A DNA stretch of 64,000 nt from Pseudomonas sessilinigenes. Lineage in GTDB: Bacteria > Pseudomonadota > Gammaproteobacteria > Pseudomonadales > Pseudomonadaceae. The DNA lies in the NCBI RefSeq assembly GCF_003850565.1, contig NZ_CP027706.1:992001-1056000 (forward strand), in the 5' to 3' direction. Position 1 is the stretch's first letter. Every line of letters starts with the position of its first letter. The notes beneath the pieces were generated by a model. The model saw nothing but the letters and a program-made list of their open reading frames with translations, was not told where the DNA came from and did no database searches. Of the stretch, positions 27,997 through 39,262 are shown piece by piece. The translations under genes were made by a program, and so were the position numbers.

Positions 27997-28259
27997 GTCT
28001 GAAATCGTATAGCCCGATGAAAAGGCGGCGATTATAGCGGTAATGAACAAATCCCTCACGCAAGTTCGTCAGCCTTTGCCGACTGTTGCCAGGAATCGAA
28101 CTATTTTGCCTGTCGTCGACCTGAACGGTGACGGCTTCGGCCTTGGGGGCTAAGCATCAGCAGTGATATAGTTCGCCGCCAGTTCGGCCTGCCCAGAGGC
28201 ACGAGCTCCCGGGAGGGAGCCTAGCGTCCGAGTGTTAGGTTGCATCGCAAGGAGTTTAG

Positions 28260-29069
28260 ATGAGTGCCGATAACGCTTACGCGGTCGAGCTGAAGGGCGT
28301 TTCCTTCAAGCGCGGTACGCGCAGCATATTCAATAACGTGGATATCCAGATTCCGCGGGGCAAGGTCACCGGCATCATGGGACCTTCCGGCTGCGGGAAA
28401 ACAACCCTGCTGCGCCTGATGGGCATGCAATTGCGGCCTAGCGCTGGTGAAGTGTGGGTCAACGGCCAGAATCTGCCGAAGCTTTCGCGCAGTGACCTGT
28501 TCGATGCTCGCAAGCAGATGGGCGTCCTGTTCCAGAGCGGTGCGCTGTTCACTGATCTGGATGTCTTCGAAAACGTAGCCTTTCCGCTGCGGGTGCATAC
28601 CCAGCTGCCTGACGAAATGATTCGCGACATCGTCCTGCTCAAGCTACAGGCTGTGGGGTTGCGAGGAGCCATTGACCTGATGCCCGACGAGCTGTCGGGT
28701 GGGATGAAGCGTCGGGTCGCCTTGGCTCGCGCCATTGCCCTGGACCCGCAGATCCTCATGTACGACGAACCGTTCGTGGGCCAGGACCCTATTGCCATGG
28801 GGGTGCTGGTACGCCTGATCCGGCTGCTCAACGATGCCTTGGGTATCACCAGTATCGTGGTTTCCCATGATCTGGCCGAGACCGCAAGCATCGCCGACTA
28901 CCTCTATGTAGTGGGTGATGGCCAGGTACTGGGCCAGGGAACTCCTGCCGAGCTCATGGACTCCGACAATCCGCGTATTCGTCAATTTATGAAGGGCGAT
29001 CCCGACGGTCCCGTGCCGTTTCATTTTCCAGCGCCGGATTACCGCGCAGATCTTCTGGGGAAGCGCTGA
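28260..29069 (+). CDS. mlaF: Phospholipid ABC transporter ATP-binding protein MlaF
   Basis: MlaF (269 residues) is the ATPase of the MlaFEDB complex that keeps outer-membrane lipid asymmetry. Walker A GPSGCGKT (41-48), signature [15 protein letters not shown] and Walker [14 protein letters not shown] are visible. CAAGGAG upstream is a good ribosome binding site. The stop overlaps the mlaE start (TGATG). Confidence 0.96.
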   Translation: MSADNAYAVELKGVSFKRGTRSIFNNVDIQIPRGKVTGIMGPSGCGKTTLLRLMGMQLRPSAGEVWVNGQNLPKLSRSDLFDARKQMGVLFQSGALFTDLDVFENVAFPLRVHTQLPDEMIRDIVLLKLQAVGLRGAIDLMPDELSGGMKRRVALARAIALDPQILMYDEPFVGQDPIAMGVLVRLIRLLNDALGITSIVVSHDLAETASIADYLYVVGDGQVLGQGTPAELMDSDNPRIRQFMKGDPDGPVPFHFPAPDYRADLLGKR

Positions 29070-29866
29070 TGCGCAAGATATCGCTAATCGAAAGGGTTCG
29101 TCTCTTCGGTCGCTCAGGCATCGATGTCCTGGCGGTACTGGGGCGTTCCACCCTGTTCCTGTTTCACGCGCTGCTCGGGCGCGGCAGCATCGGCGGCGGA
29201 TTCGGCCTGCTGGTCAAGCAACTGCATTCAGTGGGCGTGATGTCACTGGTGATCATTGTCGTGTCCGGGATCTTCATCGGCATGGTGCTGGCACTGCAGG
29301 GATTCAATATCCTTTCCAGCTATGGTTCGGAGCAGGCGGTGGGCCAGATGGTTGCCCTGACCCTGCTGCGTGAGCTGGGGCCGGTGGTGACTGCGTTGCT
29401 GTTCGCCGGGCGAGCCGGTTCGGCGCTGACGGCCGAAATCGGCAACATGAAGTCCACCGAGCAACTCTCCAGCCTGGAGATGATCGGTGTCGATCCGCTC
29501 AAGTACATCATTGCCCCGCGCCTCTGGGCTGGCTTCATTTCCCTGCCGCTGTTGGCGATGATCTTTTGTGTCGTGGGTATCTGGGGCGGTTCGTGGGTGG
29601 CTGTCGACTGGCTGGGGGTCTATGAAGGTTCCTACTGGGCGAACATGCAGAACAGCGTGAACTTCAGCAGCGACGTGCTCAATGGTGTGATCAAGAGCAT
29701 TGTCTTTGCATTTGTAGTGACCTGGATCGCCGTATTCCAAGGCTACGACTGTGAGCCCACCTCAGAGGGGATCAGCCGTGCCACTACCAAGACCGTGGTG
29801 TATGCCTCGTTGGCCGTACTCGGCTTGGACTTTATTCTGACCGCCTTGATGTTTGGAGATTTCTGA
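29069..29866 (+). CDS. mlaE: Phospholipid ABC transporter permease MlaE
   Basis: MlaE (265 residues) is the membrane permease of the Mla system. The sequence shows about five membrane helices and the family's [20 protein letters not shown] coupling region. It is coupled to mlaF and mlaD through overlapping start and stop codons. Confidence 0.96.
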   Translation: MRKISLIERVRLFGRSGIDVLAVLGRSTLFLFHALLGRGSIGGGFGLLVKQLHSVGVMSLVIIVVSGIFIGMVLALQGFNILSSYGSEQAVGQMVALTLLRELGPVVTALLFAGRAGSALTAEIGNMKSTEQLSSLEMIGVDPLKYIIAPRLWAGFISLPLLAMIFCVVGIWGGSWVAVDWLGVYEGSYWANMQNSVNFSSDVLNGVIKSIVFAFVVTWIAVFQGYDCEPTSEGISRATTKTVVYASLAVLGLDFILTALMFGDF

Positions 29867-30333
29867 TGCAAAACCGCACCCTGGAAATCGGTGTCGGCCT
29901 TTTCCTGCTGGCTGGCATCCTGGCTTTGCTGTTGCTTGCCCTGCGAGTCAGTGGCCTGTCTCCGACGGCTAGCACCGATACCTATAAACTTTACGCCTAC
30001 TTCGACAATATCGCCGGTTTGACGGTCAGAGCCAAAGTGACCATGGCCGGCGTGACCATCGGCAAGGTCACGGCGATCGATCTGGACCGTGACAGCTTCA
30101 CCGGCCGGGTGACGATGCAACTGGAAAAGCGCGTGGATAACCTGCCGACCGACTCCACTGCATCTATCCTGACTGCTGGCCTGTTGGGTGAGAAATACAT
30201 CGGTATCAGCGTGGGTGGGGAAGAGGCTCTGCTCAAGGATGGTGGAACCATCCACGACACCCAGTCGTCGCTGGTGCTGGAGGACCTGATCGGTAAATTC
30301 CTGCTCAATACCGTTAGCAAAGACGCCAAATGA
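29866..30333 (+). CDS. mlaD: Outer-membrane lipid asymmetry protein MlaD (MCE domain)
   Basis: MlaD (155 residues) has one N-terminal membrane segment (IGVGLFLLAGILALLLLAL) and an MCE domain (LYAYFDNIAGLTVRAKVTMA) that forms a hexameric ring handing phospholipids between MlaC and MlaE. Its ATG overlaps the mlaE stop, and its stop overlaps a possible upstream start of mlaC. Confidence 0.95.
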   Translation: MQNRTLEIGVGLFLLAGILALLLLALRVSGLSPTASTDTYKLYAYFDNIAGLTVRAKVTMAGVTIGKVTAIDLDRDSFTGRVTMQLEKRVDNLPTDSTASILTAGLLGEKYIGISVGGEEALLKDGGTIHDTQSSLVLEDLIGKFLLNTVSKDAK

Positions 30334-30344
30334 GGAGTTTTTCG

Positions 30345-30998
30345 ATGATTTCTATCTTGCGACGTGGCCTGTTGGTGCTGCTCGCTGCCCTGCCGTTGCT
30401 GGCAAATGCGGCGAGCCCCACGTCCGCCCATGACCTGGTGCAGGACACTACCAATCGGTTGTTGGCCGATCTGGCAGCCAATAAAGAGAAGTACAAGCAA
30501 AGCCCATCCGACTTCTATAACGCCCTGAACGGCATTGTCGGCCCGGCGGTGGATGCCGACGGGATTTCCCGCAGCATCATGACGGTGAAGTATTCGCGCA
30601 AGGCCACCCCGGAGCAGATGTCGCGCTTCCAGGAGAACTTCAAGCGCAGCCTGATCCAGTTCTATGGCAATGCGTTGCTGGAGTACAACAACCAGGGCAT
30701 CACCATTTCTCCTCCCAAGGATGAAAGCGGCACCCGTACCAGCGTCGACATGCAGGTGAAAGGCAATAACGGGGCGATCTACCCGGTGTCCTACACCTTG
30801 GAGAAGATCAACGACGAATGGAAGATTCGTAACGTGATCATCAATGGCATCAATATCGGCAAGCTGTTCCGCGATCAGTTCGCCGATGCGATGCAGCGCA
30901 ACGGTAACAACCTGGACAAGACCATCGACGGCTGGGCCGGCGAAGTGGCCAAGGCCAAGGAAGCCACCGATAACGCTGCGCCAAAGGCCGAGCAATGA
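30345..30998 (+). CDS. mlaC: Periplasmic phospholipid-binding protein MlaC
   Basis: MlaC (217 residues) has a signal peptide (RRGLLVLLAALPLLANA) and the Tol/Mla-type fold that carries phospholipids through the periplasm. ATG 30345 is preferred to the ATG at 30330 because GAGGAG lies 8 bases upstream of it and the signal peptide then has normal length. Its end overlaps mlaB by four bases. Confidence 0.94.
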   Translation: MISILRRGLLVLLAALPLLANAASPTSAHDLVQDTTNRLLADLAANKEKYKQSPSDFYNALNGIVGPAVDADGISRSIMTVKYSRKATPEQMSRFQENFKRSLIQFYGNALLEYNNQGITISPPKDESGTRTSVDMQVKGNNGAIYPVSYTLEKINDEWKIRNVIINGINIGKLFRDQFADAMQRNGNNLDKTIDGWAGEVAKAKEATDNAAPKAEQ

Positions 30999-31303
30999 GC
31001 GAGGCGGGCGTACGTCTGGGTGAGGCTGGGGAGCTGCTGATCAGCGGCGTGCTGGACTACCGCAGTGGCCCGGGCCTGCGCAAGCAGGGCCAGGCGCTGA
31101 TCAAGTCGAGCAAGGCGCCAGCCTTGGTGCTCGATTGCTCGGCGGTCCAGCGCTCCAGCAGTGTCGGCCTGGCCTTGCTGCTGGCCTTCATGCGCGATGC
31201 CCAGGGCCTGGGCAAGAATGTCAGCATTCGTGCATTGCCCGACGGCATGAAAGAGATTGCCGAGGTTTCCGGCGTTACCGAGATTCTCGCGCAACCCCAG
31301 TGA
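30995..31303 (+). CDS. mlaB: STAS-domain protein MlaB
   Basis: This 102-residue STAS protein (ALVLDCSAVQRSSSVGLALL) is the small cytoplasmic subunit that binds and stabilises MlaF. Its ATGA start overlaps the mlaC stop. It is the last gene before a terminator, defining the mlaFEDCB operon. Confidence 0.92.
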   Translation: MSEAGVRLGEAGELLISGVLDYRSGPGLRKQGQALIKSSKAPALVLDCSAVQRSSSVGLALLLAFMRDAQGLGKNVSIRALPDGMKEIAEVSGVTEILAQPQ

Positions 31304-31317
31304 CTCCAGAAACATGG

Positions 31318-31370
31318 AAGCCCCCCGTCAGAGTCCTGCTATGCGGGGTTCGCAGGCGCGGGGCTTTTTT
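31318..31370 (+). terminator. Terminator after mlaB
   Basis: AAGCCCC (31318-31324) pairs with GGGGCTT (31360-31366), enclosing an inner CCTGC/GCAGG hairpin, and runs into six Ts. It separates the Mla operon from ibaG-murA. Confidence 0.75.
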
Positions 31371-31416
31371 GTATGATGTCCGACCCGCGCGCACAGGGCG
31401 CCGATTGAGGTTGAGC

Positions 31417-32944
<1,528 letters not shown>

Positions 32945-32985
32945 CCTGCCAAGGGCACAGGGAGGTGCCACACGATTTTGTTTCA

Positions 32986-33011
32986 CGTCGAGCCTGTCTT
33001 CAGGCTCGACG
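32986..33011. other. Strong hairpin between murA and hisG
   Basis: CGTCGAGCCTG (32986-32996) is a perfect 11-bp inverted repeat with CAGGCTCGACG (33001-33011) around TCTT. There is no U tract, so it may be a weak terminator or mRNA-stabilising structure rather than a classical terminator. Confidence 0.55.
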
Positions 33012-33069
33012 CATGTCTGGCGCCATTTGCGTCCGGGCATCAGTCGCCGCATAAGGACTTACGTTACTC

Positions 33070-33705
33070 ATGTTGACCATCGCACTGTCCAAGGGCCGTA
33101 TCCTCGACGACACGCTGCCGCTTCTGGCTGAAGCGGGCATCGTGCCAACCGAGAATCCGGACAAGAGCCGCAAACTGATCATTCCCACGACCCAGGAAGA
33201 TGTACGCCTGTTGATCGTGCGGGCCACTGATGTGCCGACCTACGTCGAGCATGGCGCTGCCGACCTCGGCGTGGCTGGCAAGGACGTCCTGATGGAGTAC
33301 GGCAGCCAGGGCCTTTACGAGCCGCTGGATCTGCAGATCGCCAAGTGCAAGCTGATGACCGCCGGTGCCATCGGCGCCGAGGAGCCCAAGGGCCGCCTGC
33401 GGGTCGCCACCAAGTTCGTCAACGTGGCCAAGCGTTACTACGCAGAACAAGGCCGGCAAGTGGACATCATCAAGCTCTACGGTTCCATGGAGCTGGCCCC
33501 GCTGATCGGCCTGGCGGACAAGATCATTGACGTGGTCGATACCGGCAACACCCTGCGGGCCAACGGCCTGGAACCCCAGGAAATGATCGCCACCATCAGC
33601 TCCCGCCTGGTGGTCAACAAAGCATCCATGAAGATGCAGCACGCGCGTATCCAAACGCTGATCGATACCCTGCGCAAGGCAGTGGAATCGCGACACCGCG
33701 GCTGA
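33070..33705 (+). CDS. hisG: ATP phosphoribosyltransferase, short form
   Basis: HisG catalyses the first step of histidine synthesis, joining ATP and PRPP. At 211 residues it is the short form, which lacks the C-terminal regulatory domain and needs HisZ, expected elsewhere in the chromosome. Visible motifs include [19 protein letters not shown] and the PRPP-binding region [14 protein letters not shown]. Confidence 0.96.
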   Translation: MLTIALSKGRILDDTLPLLAEAGIVPTENPDKSRKLIIPTTQEDVRLLIVRATDVPTYVEHGAADLGVAGKDVLMEYGSQGLYEPLDLQIAKCKLMTAGAIGAEEPKGRLRVATKFVNVAKRYYAEQGRQVDIIKLYGSMELAPLIGLADKIIDVVDTGNTLRANGLEPQEMIATISSRLVVNKASMKMQHARIQTLIDTLRKAVESRHRG

Positions 33706-33859
33706 CTCACATGCGTGGCCCCGAGCCGCGCCCATCTATCCGCGTCATAACCAGAATGCTCAGGTGCCCACGCGGATGGCCTGGTAGTCTTGCGGCGCCT
33801 GAGTCATGCAAAACCAAGCTTGTCCTTTTGTGCATTCGCCAATCAATGAGGCCTTCGCT

Positions 33860-35188
33860 ATGACCGCTCCCACTGCAATTCGCCGACTCAACGCTGCCGA
33901 TGCGGATTTCGCCCGACATCTGGATCATCTGCTGAGCTGGGAAAGCGTGTCCGACGACGCGGTCAACCAGCGTGTGCTCGATATCATCAAGGCCGTACGC
34001 GAGCGCGGTGACGCGGCGCTGGTGGAGTTCACCCAGCGCTTCGATGGCGTCGAGGCCAAGGTCATCGATGACCTGATTCTCGATCGTGCCCGCCTGGAGC
34101 TGGCCCTGACCCGCATCACCCCGGTACAGCGCGAGGCCCTGGAAAAGGCCGCCAATCGCGTGCGTGTCTATCACGAGCGCCAGAAGCAGGACTCCTGGCA
34201 GTACACCGAGGCCGATGGCACCGTGCTTGGCCAGAAGGTCACGCCCCTGGACCGCGCCGGCTTGTACGTGCCAGGCGGCAAGGCGTCGTATCCGTCCTCG
34301 GTGCTGATGAACGCGATCCCGGCGAAAGTCGCCGGTGTCTCCGAGGTGGTGATGGTGGTGCCGACTCCTCGTGGCGAGGTCAACGAGCTGGTGCTGGCCG
34401 CTGCTTGCATTGCTGGGGTCGACCGGGTCTTCACCGTTGGTGGTGCGCAGGCTGTCGCCGCGCTGGCCTATGGCACCGAGAGCGTGCCCCAGGTGGACAA
34501 GATCGTCGGCCCGGGCAACATCTATGTGGCCACCGCCAAGCGTCATGTATTCGGCCAGGTCGGTATCGACATGATCGCCGGTCCCTCGGAGATCCTCGTG
34601 GTGTGCGACGGCCAGACCGATCCGGACTGGATCGCCATGGACCTGTTTTCCCAAGCCGAGCACGACGAAGATGCCCAGGCGATCCTGGTCAGCCCGGATG
34701 CCGAGTTCCTCGATCGGGTAGCTGCAAGCATCGCCAAGCTGCTGCCGACCATGGAGCGCGCCGAGATCATCAACACCTCGATCAATGGCCGGGGCGCACT
34801 GATCCAGGTCCGCGACATGCAGCAAGCCATCGAAGTGGCCAACCGCATCGCTCCCGAGCACCTGGAGTTGTCGGTGGCCGACCCGCAAGCCTGGCTGGGG
34901 CAGATCCGCCACGCCGGGGCGATCTTCATGGGGCGCCACACTTCGGAAGCCTTGGGCGACTACTGCGCCGGCCCGAACCACGTGCTGCCGACTTCCGGCA
35001 CTGCGCGTTTTTCCTCGCCGTTGGGGGTGTATGACTTCCAGAAGCGCTCGTCGATCATCTTCTGTTCCGAGCAGGGCGCATCCGAACTGGGCCGCACGGC
35101 CTCGGTACTGGCCCGTGGCGAGTCGCTGACCGCCCACGCCCGCAGCGCCGAATACCGCATCGTCGACGACCAAGATCAGGGGCAATGA
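33860..35188 (+). CDS. hisD: Histidinol dehydrogenase
   Basis: HisD (442 residues) oxidises histidinol to histidine in two NAD-dependent steps with a zinc ion. Family motifs [35 protein letters not shown] and [19 protein letters not shown] are visible. The start [11 protein letters not shown] at 33860 is used; an open frame 18 codons longer lacks similarity. Its stop overlaps the hisC region. Confidence 0.96.
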   Translation: MTAPTAIRRLNAADADFARHLDHLLSWESVSDDAVNQRVLDIIKAVRERGDAALVEFTQRFDGVEAKVIDDLILDRARLELALTRITPVQREALEKAANRVRVYHERQKQDSWQYTEADGTVLGQKVTPLDRAGLYVPGGKASYPSSVLMNAIPAKVAGVSEVVMVVPTPRGEVNELVLAAACIAGVDRVFTVGGAQAVAALAYGTESVPQVDKIVGPGNIYVATAKRHVFGQVGIDMIAGPSEILVVCDGQTDPDWIAMDLFSQAEHDEDAQAILVSPDAEFLDRVAASIAKLLPTMERAEIINTSINGRGALIQVRDMQQAIEVANRIAPEHLELSVADPQAWLGQIRHAGAIFMGRHTSEALGDYCAGPNHVLPTSGTARFSSPLGVYDFQKRSSIIFCSEQGASELGRTASVLARGESLTAHARSAEYRIVDDQDQGQ

Positions 35189-35190
35189 GC

Positions 35191-36243
35191 ATGAGCAAAT
35201 TCTGGAGTCCGTTCGTCAAGAACCTGGTGCCCTACGTGCCGGGCGAACAACCCAAGCTGACCAAGCTGGTCAAGCTCAACACCAACGAAAACCCCTATGG
35301 TCCGTCGCCCAAGGCCCTGGCCGCGATGCAGGCCGAGCTCAATGACAACCTGCGACTGTACCCCGATCCCAACAGCGACCTGCTCAAGCAGGCGGTGGCC
35401 AGCTACTACGGGGTGCCGGCCAACCAGGTGTTCCTCGGCAACGGCTCCGACGAAGTCCTGGCGCATATCTTCCATGGCTTGCTGCAACAGGACCTGCCGC
35501 TGCTATTCCCGGATATCAGCTACAGCTTCTATCCGGTGTATTGCGGCCTGTATGGCATCGATTTCGAAGCGGTGCCGCTGGACGAGCAGTTCCAGATCCG
35601 CGTGGCCGACTACGCCAAGCCCAATGGCGGCATCATTTTCCCCAACCCGAACGCGCCGACTGGCTGCCTGCTGGCCCTGGCGGCGGTGGAGCAAATCCTC
35701 AAGGCCAGCCCCGATTCGGTGGTGGTCGTGGATGAGGCCTACATCGACTTCGGCGGCCAGACGGCCATCAGCCTGGTGGACCGCTACCCGAACCTGCTGG
35801 TGACCCAGACCCTGTCCAAGTCCCGTTCCCTGGCGGGGTTGCGGGTGGGCCTGGCGGTAGGGCATCCGGACCTAATCGAGGCCCTGGAGCGGGTCAAGAA
35901 CAGCTTCAACTCCTACCCCCTGGATCGCCTGGCGATCGTCGGTGCGGCCGCGGCCTTCGAGGACCGCGAATACTTCCAGAAGACGTGCCAGCAGGTAATT
36001 GAAAGTCGCGAATGGCTGGTGGCGCAGTTGCAGGCCAAGGGCTTCGAGGTGTTGCCTTCGGCGGCCAACTTCATCTTTGCCCGCCACCCGCAACACGATG
36101 CCGCGGGCCTGGCCGCCAAGCTGCGGGAGCAAGGCGTGATCGTGCGTCACTTCAAGCAGCAGCGGATCGCCCAGTTCCTGCGGATCAGCATCGGCACGCC
36201 GGAGCAGAACCAGGCCCTGGTCGACGGATTGGGGCAACTCTAA
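35191..36243 (+). CDS. hisC: Histidinol-phosphate aminotransferase
   Basis: HisC (350 residues) transfers an amino group from glutamate to imidazole-acetol phosphate. It is a class I/II PLP enzyme with K210 ([11 protein letters not shown]) as the Schiff-base lysine and [11 protein letters not shown] near the N-terminus. ATG 35191 has AGGGG about 8 bases upstream; the ATG at 35185, which overlaps the hisD stop, would add two residues. Confidence 0.94.
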   Translation: MSKFWSPFVKNLVPYVPGEQPKLTKLVKLNTNENPYGPSPKALAAMQAELNDNLRLYPDPNSDLLKQAVASYYGVPANQVFLGNGSDEVLAHIFHGLLQQDLPLLFPDISYSFYPVYCGLYGIDFEAVPLDEQFQIRVADYAKPNGGIIFPNPNAPTGCLLALAAVEQILKASPDSVVVVDEAYIDFGGQTAISLVDRYPNLLVTQTLSKSRSLAGLRVGLAVGHPDLIEALERVKNSFNSYPLDRLAIVGAAAAFEDREYFQKTCQQVIESREWLVAQLQAKGFEVLPSAANFIFARHPQHDAAGLAAKLREQGVIVRHFKQQRIAQFLRISIGTPEQNQALVDGLGQL

Positions 36244-36307
36244 GCGGCAAGCTGGAAGCCCTGAGCATGTGCCTGGGGCTTCTTCCTTGCAGCTAAAGGC
36301 TTGCCGC
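36244..36307. repeat. GCGGCAAGC inverted-repeat element after hisC, with internal terminator
   Basis: GCGGCAAGC (36244-36252) and GCTTGCCGC (36299-36307) are exact inverted copies. Between them GAAGCCC/GGGCTTC (36255-36282) forms a probable terminator for hisC. The same GCGGCAAGC core occurs at 42409-42895 and 56634-56714, pointing to an interspersed repeat family. Confidence 0.7.
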
Positions 36308-36332
36308 TTGCCACTGCAGCCTGCGGCTGCGC

Positions 36333-37061
36333 TTATTCGTGGTGCGGTTCTCCCAGGAAGGTCAGGGAGCTGAACAGGCCACGGGAGGCAGCGTCGGGGT
36401 TGTCCTTGAGGGGCACCTCGACCTGCGCGGCGATCACATTCAAGCCCTCGTTGCGCACCAACACCTGGGCGCGACCCTGGGCATCGGTCTCGGTGCTCAG
36501 GGTATTGGGTGCATTGCGGTAATCCCCCACCAGCTTCACTCCCGCAGCAGGTCGGCCGTCGAGCAGGACTCGTACTGGCAGGCTCTTGCCGGGCCCCACA
36601 AGGAGCGGGTCGGTCTCGGGCAGGATCACCAGCTTGAGCTGCTCGAGGTTGGGCAGCTTCGCTCCAGGCTGATAGATCGCCAGGCTGTACTTGAAGGTAT
36701 GGGTCGAGGCGATGGCACCAGGCACCTGGCTGCGCCCCTGGTTGACCCACTGTTTGTCGGCGGTTTGCGACCAGGGCCCGTTGTCCAGGGCCACGGCCAT
36801 TACGGCCGGGTGCTTGAGCGGTTGCAGCCGGGCGTGATCGGCAAGGCGCTGCACCGTCACCGGGATCATCCGTCCCTGGCTGTCATAGGCCCAGGCGCCG
36901 CTGATCTTGCTCGGCTTGAAGGCATCGTCCTCGGCGCCGTGGCCGTACACCACCTCGATGTTGCCGCGTCGCTGTTCGGTCCACAGGCCATGGGCCACGG
37001 CCTGGGTGGCCCCCAGAGTGCCGAGCAGGCCCAGCAGGGCAATGGTTTGCAAAGGTTGCAT
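36333..37061 (-). CDS. DUF4198-family periplasmic protein
   Basis: The 242-residue protein has a signal peptide (IALLGLLGTLGATQAVAHG) and the DUF4198 pattern: HGLWTEQRRGNIEVVYGHG at the start and GVKLVGDYRNAPNTLSTETDAQGRAQVLV, an Ig-like domain, at the end. Such proteins are often next to TonB receptors or metal transport genes and may handle a metal or metallophore in the periplasm. Its start lies 12 bases after the receptor gene end, so the two form an operon. Exact function unknown. Confidence 0.8.
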   Translation of the reverse strand: MQPLQTIALLGLLGTLGATQAVAHGLWTEQRRGNIEVVYGHGAEDDAFKPSKISGAWAYDSQGRMIPVTVQRLADHARLQPLKHPAVMAVALDNGPWSQTADKQWVNQGRSQVPGAIASTHTFKYSLAIYQPGAKLPNLEQLKLVILPETDPLLVGPGKSLPVRVLLDGRPAAGVKLVGDYRNAPNTLSTETDAQGRAQVLVRNEGLNVIAAQVEVPLKDNPDAASRGLFSSLTFLGEPHHE

Positions 37062-37073
37062 GGCGGTTCTCTT

Positions 37074-39179
37074 CTACAGGTTGAGTGTCAGGCTGACGGT
37101 GAAGTTGCGTGGCTCTCCCGGGGTGACCCAGTAGTTGCTGTAGGAGCGCTCGTAGTACTTCTCGTCGAACAGGTTGTTCAGGTTCAGACCCAGGGTCAGG
37201 TTGTCGCTGGCCTTGTAGTGGGCCAGCAGGTCCAGGGTGCGGTAGGCGGGAAGTTCGAAGCGGCCTCCGGCCTCGCCCGAACGGTCGCCGACGTAGGTCA
37301 GGGCCGCGCCGATATCCGAGCCCTTGAGGCGACCGTCCTGGAATTCATAGACCCCCAGCAGGCTGCCACTGTGCTTGGCCACCCCGAGAATGCGGCTGCC
37401 GGCGGGAATTGCCTGGTCGCCCTTGGTGACTTCGGCGTCGACCAGCGCATAAGCGCCAATCACCCGTACGGCGTCGGTCAACTGCCCACTGAATTGCAAG
37501 TCGAAGCCCTGGCTGCGGGCCTTGCCCATGGCGCGACTGGAGTCGGTGCCCGGGTCCAGGGCGAGCACGTTCTCCTTGTCGATATGGAAAGCGGCGAGGG
37601 TCGCGCTCAAGCGCTCGTCGAACAGTTCGCTCTTGATCCCCACTTCATATCCGACGCCTTCTTCTGGCTTGAATGATTTGCCGGCGGCGTCCAGGCCGTT
37701 GTTGGGCTTGAACGAGGTGGAGGCGTTGGCGAACAGGCCGAGCTGCGGAGTCAGTTGATACAGGAGCCCGGCGCGTTGGGTCAGGGCATCGTGGTTCTGG
37801 CGGCTGCGCTGGCCGGTGGCGTGGTCGTCGATTCGTTGCTCGAAATGTTCAAAACGCGCGCCCAGCATGCCGCGCAGGCGTTCGCTGAAGATGATCTGGT
37901 CCTGGAGGTTCAGGGCGCGGCTTTCGACGTGCTCGAAAAAGTCAGTGCCGGAACGTTTGCCGTTGGGTTTGGCCTGACCGTAGATCGGGTTGTAGATATC
38001 GATGGCGTAGGGGCTGCCGGCCATGGCGGTGACTCGCTCGTTCTTGCGGTAGTTTTCGTATTCGCTGCCTAGCAGCAGTTCGTGCTGCCAACTGCCGAGG
38101 TCGAACAGGCCATGCAGTTCCAGTTGGGTGATGCTGTCGTGCCAGTTGTTGTCGCGTTCGCGGTAGCGCCGGTCAACGGTATGCAGCTCGGCATTCAGGG
38201 GGCGGGTTTCCGAGGCGAAGCCCCACAGCTTGCCCTCCTTGTAGTGGCTGGCCAGGCGCAGCTTCCAGTTGTCGTCGAGGTAATGTTCCAGGCTGGCCTG
38301 GAGCATGTTGTTGTGGTTGTCGATGTTGCCGTCGCTGGGCTCGCCGAGGAAGGTCGAGCGCGATACGCCACTCCAGCGGTTGCCGGGGGCGACGATGCCG
38401 CGGTCGAAGGTCGAGCTGTGGCGGACGAACTCGCTTTCCACCAGCAGGCTGGTGTCCGGGTTCAACTGCCAGCTCAGGGAAGGGGCGACGAATACCCGGC
38501 GACTGTCGACGTGGTCTCGGAAGCTGTGGTTGTCCTCCACCGCCAGGTTGACCCGCGACAGCAGGTCACCCTGGTGGTCGAGGGGGCTGTTGAGGTCCAG
38601 TTCGGTGCGGTAGCGATCCCAGCTACCGGCTCGGGTGCGCAGGGTGGCGAAGGCCTGTGGCTGGGGCTTCTTGGTGACGATGTTGACCATGCCTCCGGGA
38701 TCGCCGCGTCCGTAGAGGCTGGCGGCCGGGCCCTTGAGTACTTCGATACGTTCGATGCTGGCCGCGTCCGGGGTGCTGGGGTAGCCACGATTGGCGCTGA
38801 AACCATCCTTGTAGAACTCCGAGGTGGTGAAGCCGCGGATGCTGTACTCATACAGGGTCAGGCCGCCGAAATTGTTCTGCTTCGACACGCCGCCGGCGAA
38901 GTCCAGGGCCCGCTCGACATTGCTGCTGCCCAGATCCTGGAGCACGCTGGCAGGGATCACGCTGATGGACTGCGGGATTTCGCGAATCGCCGTATCGGTC
39001 TTGGTGGCGCTGGCGGAACGGGTGGCCCGGTAGCCCTTGACCGGACCCGTGGCGGATTCTGATTCGCCGCTGATGCGAATAGTCTCCAGTTCCACCGGCT
39101 GCGGTTCTTCGGCGTACACAGGATCGGTCAGCAGGCCCAGGGCCAGGCCTGCCAGGGGGAGGATTCTTCGGGGCGTCAT
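37074..39179 (-). CDS. TonB-dependent siderophore receptor
   Basis: This 701-residue outer-membrane receptor has a signal peptide (LPLAGLALGLLTDPVYA), a plug domain (IREIPQSISVIPASVLQDLG, RIEVLKGPAASLYGRGDPGG) and a 22-strand barrel ending in TVSLTLNL with a C-terminal-type strand. The plug wording is that of ferric-siderophore receptors (FpvA/FhuA-like class), but the ligand cannot be named. The ATG at 39179 is chosen over an upstream TTG because TTGGAAC serves as its binding site. A possible Fur box lies about 40 bases upstream. Confidence 0.9.
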   Translation of the reverse strand: MTPRRILPLAGLALGLLTDPVYAEEPQPVELETIRISGESESATGPVKGYRATRSASATKTDTAIREIPQSISVIPASVLQDLGSSNVERALDFAGGVSKQNNFGGLTLYEYSIRGFTTSEFYKDGFSANRGYPSTPDAASIERIEVLKGPAASLYGRGDPGGMVNIVTKKPQPQAFATLRTRAGSWDRYRTELDLNSPLDHQGDLLSRVNLAVEDNHSFRDHVDSRRVFVAPSLSWQLNPDTSLLVESEFVRHSSTFDRGIVAPGNRWSGVSRSTFLGEPSDGNIDNHNNMLQASLEHYLDDNWKLRLASHYKEGKLWGFASETRPLNAELHTVDRRYRERDNNWHDSITQLELHGLFDLGSWQHELLLGSEYENYRKNERVTAMAGSPYAIDIYNPIYGQAKPNGKRSGTDFFEHVESRALNLQDQIIFSERLRGMLGARFEHFEQRIDDHATGQRSRQNHDALTQRAGLLYQLTPQLGLFANASTSFKPNNGLDAAGKSFKPEEGVGYEVGIKSELFDERLSATLAAFHIDKENVLALDPGTDSSRAMGKARSQGFDLQFSGQLTDAVRVIGAYALVDAEVTKGDQAIPAGSRILGVAKHSGSLLGVYEFQDGRLKGSDIGAALTYVGDRSGEAGGRFELPAYRTLDLLAHYKASDNLTLGLNLNNLFDEKYYERSYSNYWVTPGEPRNFTVSLTLNL

Positions 39180-39217
39180 GGGTTGTTCCAATAGCGATAT
39201 TGAAACAATATAACATG

Positions 39218-39236
39218 ACTAATGAGAATGTATATT
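39218..39236 (-). promoter_or_regulatory. Probable Fur box upstream of the TonB receptor
   Basis: ACTAATGAGAATGTATATT (plus strand) matches about 12 of 19 positions of the Fur consensus, with a well-kept TAATGAGAAT half. The surrounding AT-rich stretch (TATATTG and similar) can supply the promoter. It lies between algW and the receptor start. Confidence 0.5.
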
Positions 39237-39262
39237 GTTAGCCCGGCATGGCCGGGCTCACG

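Noticed and set aside
38082..39062. 326-codon plus-strand frame antisense to the TonB receptor
   Set aside because: Shadow frame; the receptor on the other strand has clear plug and barrel motifs.
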